DNA of 14,636 bases from Thermoleophilales bacterium (GCA_020636955.1 JACJWY010000004.1:172501-187136); one strand, 5' to 3'; shown: positions 1 through 9,025, counted from the first letter of the stretch. Notes: generated from the letters alone by a model not told the origin. Translations and numbers: made by a program.

Positions 1-2010
<2,010 letters not shown>

Positions 2011-2077
2011 GATATTTATTTCAGTCGGTCAATTTGCGGTTTTCAAGCTTTATCGAGGCACATAGTCTCGACATATT

Positions 2078-2195
2078 TCCGGTGGCGCAATAGCGTGGTG
2101 GAAACACCTCTTCCCATTCCGAACAGAGCCGTTAAGCACCACAGCGCCGATGGTACTTGGGGGGCAACCCCCTGGGAGAGTAGGTCGCCGCCGGT
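2078..2195 (+). rRNA. 5S ribosomal RNA
   Basis: Small rRNA of the large subunit, co-transcribed with the 23S just upstream. The terminal helix is visible: CCGGTGGCG at 2079-2087 pairs with CGCCGCCGG at 2186-2194, with one G-U pair. Between the arms is the conserved core with CCCATTCCGAACAGAG around 2113-2128 and GGGAGAGTAGGTCGCC near 2174-2189. The length of about 118 bases is normal for a bacterial 5S. The ends are inferred from helix pairing and may shift by one or two bases. Confidence 0.95.
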
Positions 2196-2204
2196 TTTTC
2201 CTTC

Positions 2205-2233
2205 AAGAGCCGCCCTCCGGGGCGGCTCTTTTT
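2205..2233 (+). terminator. Intrinsic terminator of the rRNA operon
   Basis: AAGAGCCGCC (2205-2214) pairs perfectly with GGCGGCTCTT (2221-2230), and the stem extends by a further C-G pair to close on a TCCG tetraloop (2216-2219). A run of five T follows at 2229-2233. It lies ten bases after the 5S rRNA, where an rrn terminator is expected. Confidence 0.9.
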
Positions 2234-2265
2234 CTGGTTCATCGGCGGTAAAGTCATTGTCCGTC

Positions 2266-3408
2266 ATGCGTGAGCAGGATCTGGAAACCGGGGTGGAAGC
2301 TATCCGGGTGCTCTCCGAGGAGATCGGCCCCCGGCCTTCGGCGTCAGCGGAAGAGGCTGCGGCCGCCTTGTACGTATCGACGTGCCTGGTGGAGATGGGT
2401 CTGATTCCCGTCACGGAGGAATTTCGCAGCAGCAGGAGCTTCGGGCCGTCCTACCTGATGACCTTTGGGCTGGCATTGCTCGCGGGAGCGTTGAAACGGG
2501 GCAAGTTTCGTTACATAACCGGGGCTCTTGCGGGCCTTCTCGGGATCGCGGAAGGAAGGTTCAGCCGTCTCGGGCCATCGGCGGTGACCAGATGGAGGAG
2601 AAGCCGCAACGTGTCGGTCGCCATCGAACCAATCGGTGAGGCCAAGCGGACGATCTGTCTGGTCTGCCATCTCGACTCTTCGAGATCGGGAATGATGTTC
2701 CATCCAGCCGTCACGCCATATCTGGGTCAGGTCGTAACCTTGAATGGAGTGGCACTACTGGTTCAGGCCCTGGATCCCCTGATCGGCCGCGGGCCCGGAA
2801 GATTCCTGGTCCTGAAGGCGCGTGCCCTGTGTGGGATTGCCTTCGGACTTGTGCTGGAACGGGAGATCAGGGGCGAGAACGTTGCCGGCGCGAATGACAA
2901 CGCATCAGGGGTAGGTGCCTGTCTGGCACTTGCTTCACGACTGGTCCGGGAGCCGCTCGAATCTTCTCGGGTGATGATTCTTTTCACGGGCAGCGAAGAA
3001 TCCGGAGTGCACGGAATGAACAAGTTTCTGCGGCAGAACGACACGGACGGGTGGCTGTTCGTCAACTTCGACGGGGTCAGTGCACGCGCATCGTTGAGGG
3101 TCCTGTCGAAGGAAGGAGGACCGCTCGGTTCGGTCGATTGCGACCCGGAGTTGCTGGCATGGGCAGAGGCTGTTGGAAGGGTCGATCCGGAATTGAAGGC
3201 CGAGCCTCTGGCGCATGGATCGGGTCTGCCATATGACGCAACCCCGGTCCTGATGAAGGGGGGGAGGGCGATCAGCATTGTCAATCAGGACGGAGCGATC
3301 CCCGACTATCACTGGCCGACCGACCGCTTCGACCGTGTTTCACACTTGGACTTCGAGCGGGCGATCAGCTTCAGCGAAAGCCTGCTCGAGGAGATCGACC
3401 GCTCGTGA
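2266..3408 (+). CDS. M28-family zinc metallopeptidase (aminopeptidase-like)
   Basis: A 380-residue protein with the full two-zinc ligand set of peptidase family M28. His135 lies in HLDSS, with the catalytic-type Asp137 two residues on. The bridging Asp211 is in GANDNASG, the Glu244-Glu245 pair is in GSEESG, Asp269 is in NFDGV, and the C-terminal His349 is in YHWPTDRFD. M28 enzymes mostly release N-terminal residues from peptides; the substrate here is unknown. A hydrophobic stretch at about residues 62-95, just before the catalytic core, could be one or two membrane segments, so the enzyme may be membrane-attached. No export signal is visible. The frame is open back into the rRNA genes, so the start is a judgement: ATG 2266 immediately precedes the family-like N-terminus (EEIGPRPSAS). 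TTG 2257 is an alternative. No clear ribosome-binding site is visible. Only 32 bases separate the rrn terminator from this start. Codon third positions look less GC-biased than in the pot genes. Confidence 0.88.
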   Translation: MREQDLETGVEAIRVLSEEIGPRPSASAEEAAAALYVSTCLVEMGLIPVTEEFRSSRSFGPSYLMTFGLALLAGALKRGKFRYITGALAGLLGIAEGRFSRLGPSAVTRWRRSRNVSVAIEPIGEAKRTICLVCHLDSSRSGMMFHPAVTPYLGQVVTLNGVALLVQALDPLIGRGPGRFLVLKARALCGIAFGLVLEREIRGENVAGANDNASGVGACLALASRLVREPLESSRVMILFTGSEESGVHGMNKFLRQNDTDGWLFVNFDGVSARASLRVLSKEGGPLGSVDCDPELLAWAEAVGRVDPELKAEPLAHGSGLPYDATPVLMKGGRAISIVNQDGAIPDYHWPTDRFDRVSHLDFERAISFSESLLEEIDRS

Positions 3409-3417
3409 TCAATCTCC

Positions 3418-3882
3418 TCAGGCGGCTTCCAGCCTGATCCGCGGCGGCCTCAAGGCCTCGGGCAACGCCGAGGAGGGCGTGTGGCGCTCGGCCTTGTGTC
3501 GGCGACCTGGTTGAACTCCGGGAATTTCGTGGCCCGGTCGATCGGACCAGCCCGGGAGGTCTACCCGCGTACGGCCCGGCCGACAGGGCCGGCGGCCTTG
3601 ACGGTGCTTCTGGGGTCCGGCACCATGGCGGTGACCGGCAGTGCCCTTTCGGTCACTGGACCCGTTGCGAGCTGTCGGGGAATGCCCCTGCTTGCCTTCG
3701 AGGATGCGCGAGATGCGTTCCATGCGGAAGTCAGGGGTGGCGGTCCTGCGGCTGCCCGACCGGACCGGTTCGGGGTACTCGAGTCCGTATTCGCCGAGTG
3801 TCGCGAACTCGATCATCAGGTCGAGGGCATTAGCCGCCCGGGTTGCAACCCGGCTGCTTTTATTTTCTTTCTGCACGAACAT
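3418..3882 (-). CDS. Unknown SOS-box-headed small protein, probably frameshifted
   Basis: I do not recognise this protein. The uninterrupted frame gives 154 residues starting MFVQKENKSSR. The first about 65 residues (LMIEFATLGEYGLEYPEPVR, then TPDFRMERISRILEGKQG) have strongly GC-biased third positions and normal composition. After that the same frame becomes Arg/Pro/His-rich, as a wrong frame would. In the +1 frame, good coding character resumes (IPRQLATGPVTERALPV, then TAMVPDPRSTVKAAGP) and ends at a TAG at 3561-3563. The change falls at CCCC 3685-3688 (GGGG on the coding strand). Removing one base there would give a protein of about 106 residues ending at 3561. This could be a real mutation, a sequencing error or programmed slippage. 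ATG 3882 lies inside a LexA-type box, with a second box upstream. It is downstream of dnaE2 on the same strand, 187 bases away. The intervening stretch (3883-4069) is AT-richer, and beyond the two boxes I see nothing clear in it. Confidence 0.5.
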   Translation of the reverse strand: MFVQKENKSSRVATRAANALDLMIEFATLGEYGLEYPEPVRSGSRRTATPDFRMERISRILEGKQGHSPTARNGSSDRKGTAGHRHGAGPQKHRQGRRPCRPGRTRVDLPGWSDRPGHEIPGVQPGRRHKAERHTPSSALPEALRPPRIRLEAA

Positions 3883-3889
3883 AGGTTCG
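3876..3889 (-). promoter_or_regulatory. LexA (SOS) box overlapping the start codon of the unknown gene
   Basis: On the plus strand it reads CGAACATAGGTTCG, matching the Gram-positive/actinobacterial LexA consensus CGAAC-N4-GTTCG in every conserved position. On the minus strand the right half supplies the ATG and next codons (ATGTTCG) of the gene starting at 3882. A TACATT at 3896-3891 (minus strand) could be the -10 element, which would put the transcript start within a few bases of the ATG. Bound LexA would then cover both transcript start and start codon. Confidence 0.7.
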
Positions 3890-3912
3890 TAATGTAAGCC
3901 CCCGGTCGGACA

Positions 3913-3926
3913 CGAACATATGTTTG
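3913..3926 (-). promoter_or_regulatory. Second LexA (SOS) box upstream of the unknown gene
   Basis: CGAACATATGTTTG on the plus strand has one mismatch from the palindromic CGAAC-N4-GTTCG. Its centre is 37 bases from that of the first box. It would overlie the -35 region of a promoter whose -10 is TACATT at 3896-3891. Tandem boxes suggest tight or cooperative repression by LexA (inference). Confidence 0.6.
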
Positions 3927-4069
3927 CAAGGTTCTGTGCATTTAGGTGCGCAAAGTCAGGCACAGAGCCAAGTGCAATTTCTGATTTGCAGCACAGTTGC
4001 TCTCCGTGCACAAACAGGCGTTCGCTTTTCGTTCGTATTTTGCGTGGCATTCCCCGGCGGCGGGCCGGC

Positions 4070-7000
4070 TCATCTGCCGCGTCGGCCGAAGTTGATACCA
4101 ACCGGCGCCGAGGCCTTGATACGGGGGTCGGGCGGGTGGACTTCAACGAGACCCCGGACAAGCAGGTTGACCACGCCCTGACTGGTTTCGATACGTCCAC
4201 TGGCCTTGATCAGGGTGGCCGTACGGATCACCTGGCGGTGCCTTTTGGCCACCGGCGGCGGCAGGATCAGGTTCAGGGTGCCGAACTCGTCTTCGATCAG
4301 GATGAAGATCACGCCATGGGCTGTTTCCGGACGCTGGCGGGCAACCTGCAGGCCCGCCACCTGGACCCAGCTGCGATCCGGTCTGGCCGCGGCGTCGGTC
4401 GTGGGCAGCACACTCTCTGTCATCTGGCGTCGGGCAAGTTCCATCGGATGTCCTTCCAGGGTCATGCCGATCGAGCTGTACTCGGCTTGGACCCGGACCC
4501 AGTCTCGGGGCTCGGGCAGCTCGGGTCCATCTTCAGGGGTGAAGGGCAGGGCGAGCTGGCGGCCACCGACCAGCGGTTTCCGATTGGCCGAGAGGCCGAC
4601 GCTCCACAGCCCGGCCACGCGGTCGCCCCGGGGCAATGACCTGAGTGCCCCGGCCCAGGCGAGCTGCTCGAGGTCGCTCCGCGAGAGCGGCAGGCGGGAA
4701 GCGAGGTTGCCCAGATCGCTGAAACTGTCGCCCAGGTCACGTTCGGCAACCAGCTTCTCCATCTCGCTTTCGTTGATCCCCTTCACATAGCCCAGCCCGA
4801 TCCGGACCGATGGTTGCGCCGGACCGGACCCGTCGACCGGAGCCGTGGATCCCGGGTCGGCCGGATCCGGCCATTCGGCCGTGCATTCGACCCGGCTGTG
4901 ATTCACATCCGGCGGCAGAACCTCGACCCCGGTTCGCTTCGCCTCCTGGACCAGGGAATCCGGCGGGTAGAAGCCCATCGGTTGTTCGTTCAGCAGCGAA
5001 GCCAGGTATTCCGGTCCGTAGTGATGCTTGAGCCAGGCCGACTGGTAGGCGAGCAGGCCGAAAGCAGCCGAATGGGCCTTGGGGAAGCCAAAGCCGGAAA
5101 AGCCGATGATCTGGTCGAAGATCCCGTCGGCGACTTCCCGCTCGACCCCGTTTGCCACCGCCCCCTCGACGAACCTCTGGTGGTGGGCCTCCAGCGAGCG
5201 CCGGGAACGCTTGCGGCTCATCGCCCGGCGTAGCGACTCGGCCTCGGAGGAGCTGAATCCGGCCACATGCATCGCCACCTCGATCACCTGTTCCTGGAAG
5301 ATGATCACGCCGTGGGTCTCGCCGAGGACCGGCCGGAGCATCTCATGGGCGAAGGGGATCTCGTAATCCGGATCCTCCCGCAGTTTCCGCCGCCTCTCGA
5401 CATAAGGGTGGACGGCGCCACCCTGGATCGGGCCGGGCCGGATCAGGGCCACCTGGATGGTCAGGTCGTCGATGTTCTCCGGTCGCATCCGGGGCAGCAT
5501 CTGCATCTGGGCCCGGCTTTCGATCTGGAACACGCCGGTCGTCTCGGCGCGTTTGATCATCTCGAATACCTCCCGGTCATCGAGATCGATCCGGCTCAAG
5601 TCAACTGTCTCGCCCCGGATCCGGTGAATTTCATCGATGGATCTCTCGACCGCCGAGAGCATGCCCAGGCCGAGCAGGTCGATCTTGAGGAAACCTGCGT
5701 CCTGGCAGGAATCCTTGTCCCACTGGACGATCTGTCGCTGCTCCATCGCGGCCGGCACGACCGGGCAGATCTCGGTCAGCGGCCGGGTGGCGATCACCAT
5801 CCCGCCTGAATGTTGCGAGGCGTGGCGGGGCAGGGTCCGGGCCTGCCGGGACAGCCAGGCCAGATGCTTCCAGGCGGCGGAATGAGCCCGCTCGCGACCG
5901 ATTGCCTGGGTCAGATCCCGCTGGAAATCATCCGACCCGCTGTGGAAGTCGACCGCCCGGGCGGCCCGTTCGATCTCGGTTCCGGGGATTCCCAGCACCT
6001 TGCCGAAGTCCCTGATCGCCCCCCGGGAGCGGTAGGTGGGAAAGGCGGCGACCAGGGCGGAGCGGTCCCTTCCATATCTCTCATGGATGCGGGGAATCAG
6101 CCTTTCCCGGATGTCCCGGGGGAAATCCAGGTCGATGTCCGGCACCGCACTCACCTCCTCGTTCAGGAAGCGGCCGGTGAAGAGATCGGCCTTGACCGGG
6201 TCGATGTGTGAGAGGCCGGTCAGGTAACAGACGATCGAGCTGACCGAGGAGCCACGGCCACGGCCTGGTGGCAGCACGCCCCGGGCCGAGGAAGGGCCGC
6301 GCACCTCGAGTGCCACCTCCCGGGCCAGCTCCAGCAGATCGTGGTGGAGGAGAAAGAAGCCGGAGAGTCCGAGACCACGGATGATCCCGAGTTCGTTTTC
6401 GAGGCGGACCCTGGCTTCCGGTTCCCGGGGCGTGCCACGGTAGCGCTCGTCGATCCGGACCTGACAGAGCGAAGCCAGTTCGCGGTCGGTCTTCGGATCC
6501 CCCTGCTGTGGGTAGCGGTATCCGAGGTCATGCTCGAGGTCGAAGCGGATCCGCCCGGCGACCCTGACCGTTTCGGCGACCGCTTCCGGATGGTCAGGGA
6601 ACCGGTAGGCCATCTGTTCCGGCGAGGCGAGGGTGGAGGTCGAGTTACCGCGCCGGTGTGGCTCGGAATCGGCCAGATTCAGCCCGAGGCGTACGGCGAC
6701 CAGGGCATCCTGCAACCGGGCCCGGTCCGGTTCGTGACTGTGGACGTTGCCGGTAGCGATTAGCGGCAGGTCGAGGTCGCGGGCGAGTCCGGCCAGCCAG
6801 CGGTTGCGGGCGTGGTCATGACGCCAGTAGGGGCGCTGGATTTCAATTCTCAGGTTCTCGGGAGTGAACCAGCGGCGGAGCCTGCGGGCGAGAGCCTCGC
6901 CGCGGGCCAGGTCGCCGTCGGCCCAGGCGGCCGGAACCAGTCCCTGCCTGGCGCAGCCGGTCAGGCAGATCAGGCCCTCCGCCCGTTCGGCCAGCTCGCC

Positions 7001-7354
7001 CAGTGCCACCCGGGGCTGAACGGCCCGGCGGTCGCGGCTCTCCCGGGTGCCGGCGTGAGCCATGGTCAAGAGTCGGCAAAGGTTCCGGTAGCCGGCCCCG
7101 CTTTCGACCAGCAGGGTCAGGTGGAAGAGGCGCCCCTGATCGGCGACGGTCAGCTCGGTCCCGGTGAGCGGCCGGATCCCGGCGCCCTTGCAGGCGACCG
7201 CAAATTCCATCGACCCCCAGACTCCGTCGTGGTCGGTCAGGGCAAGTGCCGGATAGCCGAGCTCCGCCGCCTTCTCCGCCAGCTCCAGCGGGGAAGATGC
7301 CCCGTCCAGAAACGAGAAAGAGGAATGGCAGTGAAGCTCGACGTAAGGGGTCAC
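4070..7354 (-). CDS. dnaE2: Error-prone DNA polymerase III alpha subunit DnaE2 (ImuC)
   Basis: A 1094-residue C-family polymerase that copies past DNA lesions as part of the ImuB–DnaE2 mutasome. An N-terminal PHP domain (from YVELHCH, His8/His10, TDHDG at 40-44, GTEL at 65-68) precedes the palm. GRGRGSSVSS (364-373) is the conserved nucleotide-binding loop. The catalytic aspartates are Asp406 and Asp408 in PDIDLDF and Asp559 in LKIDLLGLG. A helix-hairpin-helix region and a C-terminal OB fold (about 996-1070) follow. The length, just under 1100, fits DnaE2 rather than the about 1180-residue replicative DnaE1. QLALPF at 933-938 resembles a beta-clamp-binding peptide. The start is GTG 7354, placing the PHP motif at the extreme N-terminus as in the family, with AAGGG just upstream. 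The gene begins 6 bases after the DUF6504 stop, so it is co-transcribed with imuB and should be LexA-controlled. Confidence 0.96.
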   Translation of the reverse strand: MTPYVELHCHSSFSFLDGASSPLELAEKAAELGYPALALTDHDGVWGSMEFAVACKGAGIRPLTGTELTVADQGRLFHLTLLVESGAGYRNLCRLLTMAHAGTRESRDRRAVQPRVALGELAERAEGLICLTGCARQGLVPAAWADGDLARGEALARRLRRWFTPENLRIEIQRPYWRHDHARNRWLAGLARDLDLPLIATGNVHSHEPDRARLQDALVAVRLGLNLADSEPHRRGNSTSTLASPEQMAYRFPDHPEAVAETVRVAGRIRFDLEHDLGYRYPQQGDPKTDRELASLCQVRIDERYRGTPREPEARVRLENELGIIRGLGLSGFFLLHHDLLELAREVALEVRGPSSARGVLPPGRGRGSSVSSIVCYLTGLSHIDPVKADLFTGRFLNEEVSAVPDIDLDFPRDIRERLIPRIHERYGRDRSALVAAFPTYRSRGAIRDFGKVLGIPGTEIERAARAVDFHSGSDDFQRDLTQAIGRERAHSAAWKHLAWLSRQARTLPRHASQHSGGMVIATRPLTEICPVVPAAMEQRQIVQWDKDSCQDAGFLKIDLLGLGMLSAVERSIDEIHRIRGETVDLSRIDLDDREVFEMIKRAETTGVFQIESRAQMQMLPRMRPENIDDLTIQVALIRPGPIQGGAVHPYVERRRKLREDPDYEIPFAHEMLRPVLGETHGVIIFQEQVIEVAMHVAGFSSSEAESLRRAMSRKRSRRSLEAHHQRFVEGAVANGVEREVADGIFDQIIGFSGFGFPKAHSAAFGLLAYQSAWLKHHYGPEYLASLLNEQPMGFYPPDSLVQEAKRTGVEVLPPDVNHSRVECTAEWPDPADPGSTAPVDGSGPAQPSVRIGLGYVKGINESEMEKLVAERDLGDSFSDLGNLASRLPLSRSDLEQLAWAGALRSLPRGDRVAGLWSVGLSANRKPLVGGRQLALPFTPEDGPELPEPRDWVRVQAEYSSIGMTLEGHPMELARRQMTESVLPTTDAAARPDRSWVQVAGLQVARQRPETAHGVIFILIEDEFGTLNLILPPPVAKRHRQVIRTATLIKASGRIETSQGVVNLLVRGLVEVHPPDPRIKASAPVGINFGRRGR

Positions 7355-7360
7355 GGCCCT

Positions 7361-7618
7361 TCAGGCCCGCTGGGCGAACCACTGCCCGGAGGGAAAGGCC
7401 CGGAACAGGGTCAGGTCGCGGCCGTCGATCAGGACCACCTCGAAGTACCAGCGGCTGATCGGGGCGGCGGTCCACCAGCCGTCCTCGACGATCCATTCCT
7501 CCCGGACCTGGACCACGTCCACGTCGTTGATCTGGACCGGCGCCCCCGTCGCGTCGCTGGCCACATCGACCGGCCGTGGCTCGTAAAGCCGGGTCGGGCG
7601 GGACCCGGAAGTGATCAT
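7361..7618 (-). CDS. DUF6504 family protein, middle gene of the imuB–dnaE2 operon
   Basis: A small protein of 85 residues from the chosen start. It matches my recollection of the DUF6504 family, which in actinobacteria sits between or is fused to imuB/dnaE2-type genes. Recognisable parts are RPVDV near the N-terminus, then REEWIVEDGWWTAAPISRWY and FEVVLIDGR, ending GQWFAQRA. The Trp-rich core suggests a compact beta domain. The biochemical role is unknown; position alone implies a part in, or regulation of, translesion synthesis. ATG 7618 was chosen because AGAAGAG lies about six bases upstream. GTG 7645 (two bases after the imuB stop) and ATG 7633 are in-frame alternatives that would add 9 or 5 residues. 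The stop is 6 bases before dnaE2. Confidence 0.85.
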   Translation of the reverse strand: MITSGSRPTRLYEPRPVDVASDATGAPVQINDVDVVQVREEWIVEDGWWTAAPISRWYFEVVLIDGRDLTLFRAFPSGQWFAQRA

Positions 7619-7647
7619 GGTGGCTCTTCTCATCGAGGCGCTCACCG

Positions 7648-8901
7648 TTACTCGCTCGAGTAGGGGGTCAGGAGCATGCGGCGCTCGGGCAGGCGTGACC
7701 CGGGCTCGGTTTCCAGGATCCGCATCAAGGCGCTTTCACCGACCGCAGCCCGGACCTGGCGGGCGGCCTCGCCGAGTCGCCTGCGACGGACCTCGCCGGG
7801 ACGATGGATCACTTCGAGCTGATCGGCCGCCTGCGGTGCGGTTTCCAGCACCCGCAGGCCGAGACGGTCCGCGGGCCGCGGAAGCTGCTCGAGGGCGGGG
7901 AGGAGGAGCATCCGCAAAACTGGGGGTGAGGTGGTCGGACGGCGAGGAGAAGCCTCACGGGACCAGCTACCGCCGCCGAGCAGCCGGGCCTCGATCGAAA
8001 GTCTCCGCAGGCTGAGTCCGTCCGCGCGCAGCCGGCCGGCCAGCCGGTCACAGAGGATGGTCAGGCCACCCTCGAGGTGAATGCCGGTCGCCGGGTCGGG
8101 CAGGTCGAGCCACTCGGTCATCTGCTCGAAGGGGAGGCGGGGGTGGATCGACCCTTCCAGGCCCAGGGCCAGGTCACGGGCGGTCAGGCCGGTCGGTCCG
8201 AAACGGTCGGCCACCGCATCGGCGGGCAGGGCGGCCACATCCCCCAGGGTCCCGAGGCCGAGTCGCCGCATCGACTCCAGCATCCGCCGCGTCTCCGGGG
8301 CCGGACCGGGCAGACGGTCGAGCAGCATCGCTACCGGCAGCCGCCCGAGGAGGCCGGCCATCTCTTCCGGCGGCAGGACCCGCGGATCCCGGCCCGGCCC
8401 GGCCAGTCCTTCCCCGGCTCCCTTTTTGTTTGCTGCCCTGCGCCCGTCACCGAGCTCGCCGGCCACGGCGAGACCGGCCAGCCGGGTCGGGGCGGCGGCG
8501 AGCAGGAAACTCGGACCGAGCCTTTCGCCGACCGCGTCCAGCACTCCGGTCAGGCCACCGTGGAGTCGCTCGATTCCCGCGGCATCGAAGAAAGCCTCGC
8601 CATGCCGTTCCGATTCCACCGCCGCCCCGACCGACTCGATCCGGGTCAGGACGGCGTCCCAGATCCGGGTGGCGCGGGTCGGGTCGGGTGTGATCAGGGT
8701 CAGCTCGGGGCATATGTCCACTGCCTCGCCGAGGCCCATGCCCGGTCTCACTCCCAGGTGACGGGCAGCCGGTGATACCTCTCCGGTCAGCTGCGGGCCA
8801 TCATGCTGAGGGGCCAGCGCGATTGGCTCCAGAAGACGGTTCTGGGCCTTGTCGAGGGCTGCCCGGAGAGCCAGAAGGGGGAGCAGGACACAAACGAACA
8901 T
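7648..8901 (-). CDS. imuB: ImuB, catalytically inactive Y-family polymerase homologue
   Basis: A 417-residue protein of the DinB/UmuC superfamily that acts as a mutasome scaffold rather than a polymerase. The N-terminal position that carries the metal-binding Asp of active Y-family enzymes (HVDMD in DinB) reads CVLLP here. The second metal site, normally S-x-D-E, reads RHGEAFFDAAG with Gly101 in place of Asp and only Glu102 kept. Both changes are hallmarks of ImuB. The helix-hairpin-helix-like stretch LGLGTLGDVAALPADAVADR and the actinobacterial C-terminus (ESALMRILETEPGSRLPERR) are recognisable. I see no clear clamp-binding QLPLF-type peptide. ATG 8901 is three bases from a perfect LexA box, and a promoter overlaps that box, so the mRNA is probably leaderless or nearly so. 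It is the first gene of the imuB–DUF6504–dnaE2 operon. No RecA-like imuA gene is nearby. Confidence 0.93.
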   Translation of the reverse strand: MFVCVLLPLLALRAALDKAQNRLLEPIALAPQHDGPQLTGEVSPAARHLGVRPGMGLGEAVDICPELTLITPDPTRATRIWDAVLTRIESVGAAVESERHGEAFFDAAGIERLHGGLTGVLDAVGERLGPSFLLAAAPTRLAGLAVAGELGDGRRAANKKGAGEGLAGPGRDPRVLPPEEMAGLLGRLPVAMLLDRLPGPAPETRRMLESMRRLGLGTLGDVAALPADAVADRFGPTGLTARDLALGLEGSIHPRLPFEQMTEWLDLPDPATGIHLEGGLTILCDRLAGRLRADGLSLRRLSIEARLLGGGSWSREASPRRPTTSPPVLRMLLLPALEQLPRPADRLGLRVLETAPQAADQLEVIHRPGEVRRRRLGEAARQVRAAVGESALMRILETEPGSRLPERRMLLTPYSSE

Positions 8902-8904
8902 ATA

Positions 8905-8918
8905 CGAACATATGTTCG
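8905..8918 (-). promoter_or_regulatory. Perfect LexA (SOS) box of the imuB operon
   Basis: CGAACATATGTTCG is a perfect 14-bp palindrome fitting the Gram-positive LexA consensus CGAAC-N4-GTTCG. It ends three bases before the imuB ATG. A further half site, CGAACATATA, occupies 8895-8904 on the plus strand, so the imuB codons ATG TTC GTT lie in a LexA-like half site. LexA binding here should block transcription start. Confidence 0.88.
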
Positions 8919-8941
8919 CATATATGACCGGGACCGGTCAA
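8912..8941 (-). promoter_or_regulatory. Candidate imuB promoter overlapping the LexA box
   Basis: On the minus strand TTGACC (8941-8936) is a good -35. After 18 bases comes GAACAT (8917-8912), which keeps the key A2 and T6 of an actinobacterial -10. The predicted transcript start falls at about 8905, next to the ATG at 8901. The -10 lies inside the LexA box, which explains repression. It was assigned by eye only. Confidence 0.4.
8925..8940. promoter_or_regulatory. 16-bp inverted repeat between imuB and potD
   Basis: TGACCGG (8925-8931) and CCGGTCA (8934-8940) are perfect inverted copies separated by GA. The site sits in the shared intergenic region, inside the imuB promoter spacer and about 85 bases upstream of potD. 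It looks like an operator for a dimeric regulator other than LexA, but the regulator is not identifiable here. Confidence 0.4.
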
Positions 8942-9025
8942 GCGGTTCGTCAAAGAAAAACCGGCTTTTCGGACTTTTCGGTCGGTCGGACCGCAAAACC
9001 GGATCGCTATCGTGAGTCCGTGGGC

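Noticed and set aside
2011..2077. tRNA in the 23S–5S spacer
   Set aside because: No cloverleaf and no T-loop consensus; only a weak TCGAG/CTCGA stem.
3456..3473. CCTCGG/CCGAGG hairpin as terminator of the M28 gene
   Set aside because: Only six base pairs and no T tract; it is too weak to call.
3481..3897. Plus-strand open frame of 138 codons antisense to the SOS-box gene
   Set aside because: Its GC-rich third positions coincide with those of the minus-strand +1 frame. Only the minus-strand reading has operators and a sensible start, so it is treated as a shadow.
4019..4045. Repeated GTTCG strings as a third LexA box near the dnaE2 end
   Set aside because: The half sites are direct repeats, not the inverted CGAAC-N4-GTTCG arrangement.
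3883..4200. Upstream extension of the SOS-box gene's frame into dnaE2
   Set aside because: The extension would overlap the end of dnaE2 and both LexA boxes, and its composition is not coding-like.
6812..7663. 283-codon plus-strand frame over the dnaE2 start and the DUF6504 gene
   Set aside because: It is antisense to two genes with recognised products, and its sequence is Gly/Pro/Arg-rich shadow composition.
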